A DNA stretch of 6,113 bases. It comes from CAYONM01 sp964405325. Lineage in GTDB: Bacteria > Planctomycetota > UBA11346. Each line of letters opens with the position of its first letter. Positions within the stretch are counted from its first letter, which is position 1. Positions 1 to 4,427 of the stretch are shown here, one piece after another. The notes under the pieces are model-generated. The model worked only from the letters and a program-made list of their open reading frames with translations. It did not search any database and was not told where the DNA came from. Made by a program: the position numbers and the translations under genes. The stretch is from contig CAYONM010000223.1 in assembly GCA_964405325.1 (NCBI GenBank), positions 1 through 6,113 on the forward strand, written 5' to 3'.

Positions 1-18
1 TGCCGGAAGTGGTTTCAG
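1..18. repeat. Left copy of 18 bp terminal direct repeat
   Basis: The first 18 bases, beginning TGCCGGAAGT, are identical to the last 18 bases of the window (6096-6113). An exact 18-mer shared by the two ends is far beyond chance. It normally means that the contig ends overlap, through a circular molecule or a repeat that stopped assembly. The right copy lies inside the open reading frame of the last gene, so the left copy may be the same sequence seen twice. Confidence 0.85.
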
Positions 19-257
19 GTTCGCTGTCCTCTGTTTGCCTGACACGCTGACCCGACCCAGCGGCAGATTCGCCGGGTCCCTATGCCAATTATGATCGAAC
101 AGGGTACCACCTCCTGATCGGAAGCCCTGATGCTGATGCGTGTCGTCGGTTCGGTATTCAATCAGCAAAACTTCGTACTGGCTGGAGATGGAGACATAAC
201 CCCATGAACAGAGACATATATATTATATTAGCGCCTGTCCCCCCTACCCCCGGCCGG
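19..257. other. Stretch with no recognisable gene
   Basis: I find no supported gene here. Plus-strand frames carry several stops (for example TGA at 40-42 and 115-117 in frame 1). The minus strand has an open frame from about 222 to the left edge, but it has no ATG and no family resemblance I recognise. Two small features stand out. An 8 bp direct repeat GAGACATA lies at 191-198 and 211-218, a 20 bp period. An AT-rich patch at 214-230 contrasts with the GC-rich surroundings and sits just before the point where nitric oxide reductase homology begins. The region is probably degraded or rearranged DNA. Confidence 0.4.
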
Positions 258-704
258 CGACACTGGCGCAACGGCATGATCGACTTCGCCTTCTGGGCGA
301 TCAATATCGGTCTGGCGCAAACCTGGGCGAGCGTCGAACACGATCTGTGGTATGCCCGCTCCTTCGAATTCATGAGCCAGCCCGTATTGGGGACCATCCG
401 CTGGCTGTGGGTCATCGGAGACACCCTTTTCGCTCTGGGCGTGGTCGCCCTCAGCATCTTCGTGGTTGGGCTGAAGACCGGGCACTCGCTGCGGGACGAG
501 GAGGACCAGGACCAGGGCAAAGGGCCCCTGAGGGCTCACCAGCGTCTGTTCGACCGGATCATTCCGCGCCGTGCGGCATCGCCGGCGCGCCGGATCGAAG
601 CGCTCTGGACCTCCTGGGACGGCGCGCTCTGCAGAACCGCGATGAACGGCATCGATGCTGTCGTTACGCCAGGCGCTCCCTGCAACGATAAGCTCCTGGA
701 CTGA
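204..704 (+). pseudogene. Remnant of quinol-dependent nitric oxide reductase, C-terminal fragment
   Basis: The frame encodes 166 residues, of which about 19-95 (nucleotides 258-488) look like the last membrane helices of a quinol-type nitric oxide reductase (qNor/NorZ). The recognisable run is HWRNG, FAFWAINIGLA, QTWASVEH, LWYARS, then IRWLWVIGDTLFALGVVAL and GLKTGHS. The intact enzyme is a roughly 750-residue inner-membrane haem/iron protein that reduces NO to N2O. Here the N-terminal nine-tenths is absent, including the catalytic helices. The join NIGLA-QTWASVE lacks about a dozen hydrophobic residues (usually of the kind LMVLLSLLPVGL) that should lie between them. Residues 1-18 and those after about 100 resemble nothing in the family. 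The frame overlaps the 3' end of the convergent AraC gene by 41 bp, which also argues against a functional gene. Family membership is recognised from memory of qNor C-termini. That it is dead is an inference from the truncation. Confidence 0.7.
582..593. repeat. 12 bp GC palindrome
   Basis: CCGGCGCGCCGG is a perfect palindrome about 70 bp beyond the AraC stop codon on its downstream side. It has no T-tract on either side, so it is not a canonical intrinsic terminator. A role in ending AraC transcription is possible but unsupported, and a palindrome this GC-rich can occur by chance. Confidence 0.3.
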
Positions 705-1485
705 TGCCGTAACACCGCCTGAAAGCCCGGCTGAACTGCAAGGCGCCCGAAAAGCCGCAGTGGCGGGCGATCTGGTCCAGGGTATCCGGGTGGGTGCGCA
801 GGCGTTCGCGGGCCAGTTCCAGGCGCAGGCCGGTCAAGACGCGCATGGGGGTCGCTCCTGTCTCCTGCCGGAAGAGGTGGGCGAAACGTTCGGGAGAGAG
901 CCCGGTGACATGCGCCAGGGCGGCCACGGAAAGGCGTTGCTGGAGGTGCTGCCGCATGTGGGTGACGGCTGCCTGGATGCGAGGGTCGCGTACCTCCGGC
1001 AGCTCGCCAGACTCCTGGCCGCCGAGCCAGCACAGCAACTCCTGTAGCACCGCGTAGATATAGGGTCCGAAGCGCGGCGGCGCCTGACCGCGGAAAGCCG
1101 CCAGCAGGCGCTCGTGGCAGGCCACCGCACCGGCATCCTGCTCCGGGCCGGTCAGACGGACATGGAGCACCCCGCCCGGTCCGGCCGGCCATTGCAGCAA
1201 GGGCAGCAGCTCGCCATGGGCTCGGAAGATGCAGAAGCGCGTCCACCAGGGCCGGTCCAGCGGCACCAGGTCCCGTTCCAATCCCGGCGGATGTACAAGT
1301 ACATCGCCGGGTCCCACCACCTGTTCCTGACCGCCGCTGCGCACCAGCCCACCACCCTCCACGGTCCAGGTCAGCGCCCAGGAGACCAGGTCCAGGCGCC
1401 GGAAGCCGCGTGGATGTTTCAGGCGGACGTCATGGAAGCCGCCACCCATGGACCCGTGCTGTCGAAAACGAGGAGGATGATACAT
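664..1485 (-). CDS. AraC-family transcriptional regulator
   Basis: A 273-residue DNA-binding regulator of the AraC/XylS family, a usual length for the class that has an N-terminal sensor. Residues about 15-110 form the cupin-like sensor region: HPRGFRRLDLVSW, then VVGPGDVLVHPPG, then the aromatic WWTRFCIF and LLPLLQWP segments seen in sugar-responsive members. Residues about 170-273 hold two helix-turn-helix units. The first is around LSVAALAHVTGLSPERFAHLF (185-205). The second is around LDQIARHCGFSGALQFSRAF (236-255), followed by the family's ISPGAYR ending. I chose the ATG at 1485 because the sensor homology starts soon after it. No strong ribosome site is visible, and an internal ATG at 1449 is an alternative. 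Extending the frame to ATGs further upstream would run into the divergent operon. It is transcribed away from the secreted-protein operon and is the likely local regulator. The ligand is unknown, though a sugar or oligosaccharide would fit. Confidence 0.93.
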   Translation of the reverse strand: MYHPPRFRQHGSMGGGFHDVRLKHPRGFRRLDLVSWALTWTVEGGGLVRSGGQEQVVGPGDVLVHPPGLERDLVPLDRPWWTRFCIFRAHGELLPLLQWPAGPGGVLHVRLTGPEQDAGAVACHERLLAAFRGQAPPRFGPYIYAVLQELLCWLGGQESGELPEVRDPRIQAAVTHMRQHLQQRLSVAALAHVTGLSPERFAHLFRQETGATPMRVLTGLRLELARERLRTHPDTLDQIARHCGFSGALQFSRAFRRCYGISPGAYRCRERLA

Positions 1486-1515
1486 GGCCGATCCGCAGCA
1501 GAAAGTGATGCATGA

Positions 1516-1544
1516 ATGACAGTAAATGATGTAGATCGCAGAAT
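1516..1544 (+). promoter_or_regulatory. Candidate promoter for the FnIII/SGNH operon
   Basis: ATGACA (1516-1521, one mismatch to TTGACA) and CAGAAT (1539-1544, four of six matches to TATAAT) are separated by exactly 17 bp in the divergent intergenic region, about 60 bp before the start codon of the first operon gene. Just around it, near-repeats GAATGACAG and AAATGATGT lie 11 bp apart (AATGA at 1514 and 1525), which could be regulator half-sites. The match is only moderate, and both readings are inferences. Confidence 0.35.
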
Positions 1545-1557
1545 CCGGCTGCAAGCA

Positions 1558-1583
1558 TGAAGGGTGATGGCCGCCCCCCTTCA
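1558..1583 (+). promoter_or_regulatory. Leader hairpin before the operon
   Basis: TGAAGGG (1558-1564) and CCCTTCA (1577-1583) are perfect 7 bp inverted arms around a 12 nt loop that can add a short GG/CC pairing. A second overlapping pair, CATGAA (1556-1561) and TTCATG (1589-1594), reaches to the base before the ribosome site AAAGGA at 1595-1600. If transcription starts near 1550, the hairpin would form in the 5' leader and could influence translation. It could also act as a DNA operator. There is no T-run, so it is not a terminator. Confidence 0.45.
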
Positions 1584-1605
1584 GCGTGTTCATGAAAGGA
1601 TCCCG

Positions 1606-2433
1606 ATGCCGCGCATCCTTCTGCTCCTTGCATGTCTGTCCGGCTTGCCTGCCCTGGAAGCACCGGCCGGTCTGCGGGCCGACTATCCCGAAGCCACCCA
1701 TGTCTGGGTGCAATGGCAGACCCCGCTGCCGGCATCCGGCATGATCCTGGTGAACGATCAGCCTCGGATGCATCTGGCTGCGGATGCGGAGGAGGGCCTT
1801 CTGATCGGCGGCCTCAGACCCGGCACCGAGAACGTTCTGACCCTGCGCTGCACCGACGCCACCGGCACCAGCAGTGACAGCAACCGCACCGTCACCACCC
1901 CGGCTCTCCCAGGCACGGTCCTGGTGCAGTGGCAATGCGAGTCCATGCGTGGGCAGGAGCATCTGCCGGTGGCCTGGAGCGTGGCTGGCCTGCAGGCGAG
2001 TCCCATCACCCGCTCGAGCATCCTGCATGCAGGCGCCGAGGCGCCGGAGCAGGCCTTCAGCATCGATGGCATCTCAGCCAGCGACCTGGAGGCGACCATG
2101 GTGGCTGAGCAATATGTCGCCTGGCGCCTGGATCCCGGCGTCGGCAGCGTGGCGCTCCAGGCAATCACCATCGCGGTGGACGCAGGGGATGGCATCGAAC
2201 TGGCCCTGTTCCACTCCGGAGCCGGTTTCGACATGGACGCCTGCCTCTGGACCGAGGTCCTGCGCAGCGATATCCCCCAGACGTACACCATTCCGCTCAC
2301 CGAACCGATCGACATCACGGAGTCGGTGGAATTCCGCCTCTACTGCTGGGGCGGCGAGCAGTGGCATATCCGGCCGCAAGGCGAGACCGCCCCCGAAGTG
2401 CCGGAGGTGGCCCTGTATGGCCAAGCCCATTGA
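1606..2433 (+). CDS. Secreted FnIII plus beta-sandwich domain protein
   Basis: A 275-residue protein of unknown function. Residues 1-17 form a short signal peptide (MPRILLLLACLSGLPALEA) with likely cleavage after the hydrophobic core, so the product is exported. Residues about 19-100 resemble a fibronectin type III fold: APAGLRADYPEATHVWVQW, with a GLRPGTENVLTLR strand near the end. Residues about 103-275 form a beta-rich domain with PITRS, an AITIAVDAGDGIELALFHSGAGF stretch, and a closing FRLYCWGG motif followed by PEVALYG. Both domains match, in order, the C-terminal half of the next gene's product, but this protein has no SGNH domain and no catalytic motif I can find. The start is set by AAAGGA five bases before the ATG, whereas an upstream ATG at 1564 lacks such a site. 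It is the first gene of an operon, 22 bp before the hydrolase. A binding or cell-surface accessory role is an inference. Confidence 0.88.
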   Translation: MPRILLLLACLSGLPALEAPAGLRADYPEATHVWVQWQTPLPASGMILVNDQPRMHLAADAEEGLLIGGLRPGTENVLTLRCTDATGTSSDSNRTVTTPALPGTVLVQWQCESMRGQEHLPVAWSVAGLQASPITRSSILHAGAEAPEQAFSIDGISASDLEATMVAEQYVAWRLDPGVGSVALQAITIAVDAGDGIELALFHSGAGFDMDACLWTEVLRSDIPQTYTIPLTEPIDITESVEFRLYCWGGEQWHIRPQGETAPEVPEVALYGQAH

Positions 2434-2455
2434 CCAGATCAGACAAGGAGGACCT

Positions 2456-4168
2456 ATGCGTCATCTACTCGTAACCAGCCTGGCCATCGGCGCGCTCGGC
2501 GCCGCGGATACCACCGGCGCCAGCCATTTCCATGAAGGCAACAGCCTGATGTATCCCCTGGTGGCCGGACGTCCGGCCAAGCTGACCACCATGGCGGCTG
2601 ACATGGGCTACCCCGACGATCGTGTCGAGTCGGTCGGCGCCGCCGGCATTCCCATCGACTACATGTTCACAGCCGGCGAAAAGATCGTCGAGGTTCGCGA
2701 GACTGCGCAAAAGGGGCCCTTCGATTACGTGATCCTGCAGCCCTACGGCCACAACAATACGCGACCGGTACATTACGAGGCGGCGGCCGGGGCCTGGGTA
2801 TTCCGACAGGTCCGCGAGCATTCACCGGATGCGAAACTGATGATCTATTACACCTGGACCAATAAGCCCGATGGGATCAGCGAGGAGGAACATTGGAATC
2901 CGACAGATCCGTATTGGCCCAAGGGCACCAGACAGGATATCGAGGAACACCTGGACCTGCTCACCGACATTTTGGCGCAGGAATTTCCCGACACGGAGGT
3001 CACGGTGATCCCCGCCGGGCAGGCCTTTCTGAAGGCGCATGCGAAGATGGCCGCCGGGGAATTCCCCGGATTCAGCACCTGGAAGCAGTGCATGGACAAC
3101 GACGGCTTCAGTGTCCATCCCACTGCCGTCGGCTATTACCTGGCCGGACTCTGTCATCTGGCCTGCATCTATCAGGAGGACCCCACTGGTCGGGTGGCCA
3201 ATTCCTACGAGTTCCACCTGCCCTGGACCGATCACAAAAAGGAGGAGGCCGGACTCGACGATACCCAGGCCCGCCTGCTGCAGGAGATCGCATGGGAGGT
3301 CTGCACCAGCGCACCTCGCACCGCCATCAGCGGCATCCCGCGCGAAAAGGAGGACCGCACCCCGCCGGCCGGCATCAGCGGCCTGAGCGCAGGCACGCCC
3401 ACCGCCCGCGATGTGACCGTCACCTGGACGCCTGAATATGCCGACGATGTCACCTTCCTCAGCGTCTACGTGAACGACTGGTACCGCGGAGACGTCCAGA
3501 AAGACGAGCCGGCCCTGTGGCAGGCGGCCAATCTGAAGCCGGGTGCCGACAACACCATCACCATCCGCAGCTGGGATGCCGCCTACAATTTCACCGACAC
3601 CGATCTGGTGGTATCGGCGCCAGCGCAGGTCGACGTCGTACTAGCGGCCTGGGATCTGGAGGACATCCGCAAGCAGGAACCGCCCCAGGAGGCGGATCAG
3701 GTGGTCGAAGGCCTGAGCGTGGGCCCGCTGACCCGTTCCCCGGCCGTGGGCGCCTTCACCAAGCCCTGGAAGTCCACCTACCGTCTGCGCATCGATGGCG
3801 AGGCCTGCCAATCGCTGGCGGAAGCCCTGGAGCGGGACTGCTATGTCTCCTGCACCATCGATAGTGGCGATCAGGCCTACCAGCTGGACCAGCTGATGCT
3901 GGCCATGGATCCCTCCGGCACCGTGCAGACGGCCCTGTTCAGTTCGGCCACTGGTTTCGACAGCGACGCCGTCATCCATGAGACTCCGGTGACAGGGAAT
4001 CGCCGCTCTGAGATCGCCTATCCGCTGCACAGCCACCCGGCCGGAACACTGCTGGGGCAGACGGAATTCCGGCTCTATTATTGGGGAGCACAGAATCTGG
4101 AGCTGGGCTGCAAATACGAAGGCCTGCCGGGTGAGCCTGAGGTGGTTCTGCGCGGCCGGCCCCGCTGA
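2456..4168 (+). CDS. Secreted SGNH-type hydrolase with FnIII and C-terminal beta-sandwich
   Basis: A 570-residue exported protein. Residues 1-17 are a signal peptide (MRHLLVTSLAIGALGAA). Residues about 23-290 form an SGNH/GDSL-like hydrolase domain. Block I is HEGNSL with Ser30 as the likely nucleophile. A glycine-rich block II is at 61-64 (VGAAGIP). Block III is QPYGHNN, matching G-x-N with Gly98 and Asn100. Block V is VHPTAVGYYLAG with His221. The usual D-x-x-H spacing is not seen: the nearest Asp (Asp216) is five residues before the His. Residues about 303-388 look like an FnIII domain, and 391-570 form a beta-sandwich ending FRLYYWGAQ and PEVVLRG, homologous to the end of the preceding protein. 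The start has an excellent AAGGAGG site at 2445-2451. Family members cleave esters, often acetyl groups on carbohydrate, so an extracellular carbohydrate esterase is the best guess. The substrate is unknown. Confidence 0.9.
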   Translation: MRHLLVTSLAIGALGAADTTGASHFHEGNSLMYPLVAGRPAKLTTMAADMGYPDDRVESVGAAGIPIDYMFTAGEKIVEVRETAQKGPFDYVILQPYGHNNTRPVHYEAAAGAWVFRQVREHSPDAKLMIYYTWTNKPDGISEEEHWNPTDPYWPKGTRQDIEEHLDLLTDILAQEFPDTEVTVIPAGQAFLKAHAKMAAGEFPGFSTWKQCMDNDGFSVHPTAVGYYLAGLCHLACIYQEDPTGRVANSYEFHLPWTDHKKEEAGLDDTQARLLQEIAWEVCTSAPRTAISGIPREKEDRTPPAGISGLSAGTPTARDVTVTWTPEYADDVTFLSVYVNDWYRGDVQKDEPALWQAANLKPGADNTITIRSWDAAYNFTDTDLVVSAPAQVDVVLAAWDLEDIRKQEPPQEADQVVEGLSVGPLTRSPAVGAFTKPWKSTYRLRIDGEACQSLAEALERDCYVSCTIDSGDQAYQLDQLMLAMDPSGTVQTALFSSATGFDSDAVIHETPVTGNRRSEIAYPLHSHPAGTLLGQTEFRLYYWGAQNLELGCKYEGLPGEPEVVLRGRPR

Positions 4169-4192
4169 GCCGACTGCGCCACCGTGCTCATA

Positions 4193-4207
4193 CACTGTGC
4201 GACAGTG
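4193..4207. repeat. Short hairpin after the operon
   Basis: CACTGT (4193-4198) and ACAGTG (4202-4207) form a perfect 6 bp stem with a GCG loop, 24 bp past the hydrolase stop codon. It lacks a following T-tract, so it is a poor candidate for an intrinsic terminator. A protein-binding dyad upstream of the next promoter is equally possible. Confidence 0.35.
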
Positions 4208-4224
4208 CCGATGGGATCACAGGA

Positions 4225-4261
4225 TCGGACATGTTTTCCGCTGGAAGTGTATCATGTCCGA
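4225..4261. promoter_or_regulatory. Perfect 9 bp inverted repeat, candidate operator
   Basis: TCGGACATG (4225-4233) is exactly mirrored by CATGTCCGA (4253-4261), with a 19 bp spacer and arm centres 28 bp apart. The right arm lies where the -35 element of the adjacent promoter should be, while the left arm lies about 50-60 bp upstream of the expected start site. That is where an activator or repressor would bind. The divergent AraC protein is one candidate ligand, though AraC proteins often use direct repeats, so another dimeric regulator is possible. Confidence 0.55.
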
Positions 4262-4272
4262 CGTCGACCCTC

Positions 4273-4284
4273 TATAATTATAAT
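4273..4284 (+). promoter_or_regulatory. Promoter with two abutting TATAAT -10 elements
   Basis: TATAAT occurs twice back to back (4273-4278 and 4279-4284), in an AT-rich island within GC-rich DNA and about 145 bp before the start codon of the second SGNH gene. At 16-18 bp upstream of either hexamer I see no TTGACA-like sequence: the hexamer 17 bp upstream of the first is TATCAT, and of the second GTCCGA. A strong -10 with a weak -35, overlapped by an inverted repeat, is the usual picture of an activator-dependent promoter. Confidence 0.6.
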
Positions 4285-4331
4285 GGCAAGTCACCCGTTC
4301 CGCAGATCCAACAGAGGATTGGTAGCGAAAA

Positions 4332-4389
4332 GGCATGGGACAGCCCACTGGAACGCCGTTCCACAACGATTGCGTGGATGTCCCATGCC
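4332..4389 (+). ncRNA. Structured 5' leader, possible cis-regulatory RNA
   Basis: GGCATGGGACA (4332-4342) and TGTCCCATGCC (4379-4389) are perfect 11 bp complementary arms. Inside, CCAC (4345-4348) can pair with GTGG (4374-4377). The enclosed sequence holds one perfect hairpin, TGGAAC/GTTCCA with a GCC loop (4349-4363), and a weak one, CAA/TTG with a CGA loop (4364-4372). Together these give a compact three-way junction. It lies between the putative promoter and the ribosome site AAGGAGGAG (4415-4423), so it should be in the transcript of the second SGNH gene. It has no T-tract and does not match any riboswitch class I can recall. A DNA-level role is an alternative reading. Confidence 0.5.
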
Positions 4390-4427
4390 CACAACACCAC
4401 CTGGATCGCACCCGAAGGAGGAGACCG

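Noticed and set aside
1..222. Minus-strand open frame running off the left edge
   Set aside because: It is protein-like in places (for example SSQYEVLLIEYRTDD) but has no ATG, only weak alternative starts, and no family I recognise. It is too short to separate from chance.
536..1246. A 236-codon minus-strand frame over the AraC C-terminus
   Set aside because: It is a different frame of the AraC coding region, rich in Arg, Ala and Pro, without any known motif.
1486..2028. N-terminal extension of the AraC frame to an ATG at 2028
   Set aside because: The extension is antisense to the secreted FnIII/beta-sandwich gene and crosses the divergent intergenic region. AraC sensor homology begins only after position 1485.
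1874..2455. Extension of the first SGNH frame upstream to 1874
   Set aside because: This would overlap the preceding gene in another frame and bury the signal peptide. The ATG at 2456 has a near-perfect ribosome site and an export signal.
4332..4389. Integron attC site
   Set aside because: The nested inverted repeats invite this reading, but the GTTRRRY and RYYYAAC core sites at the ends are absent and there is no integrase or cassette array.
4332..4389. Intrinsic terminator of the upstream operon
   Set aside because: The long stem is not followed by a T-tract and lies downstream of a good promoter, so a leader structure fits better.
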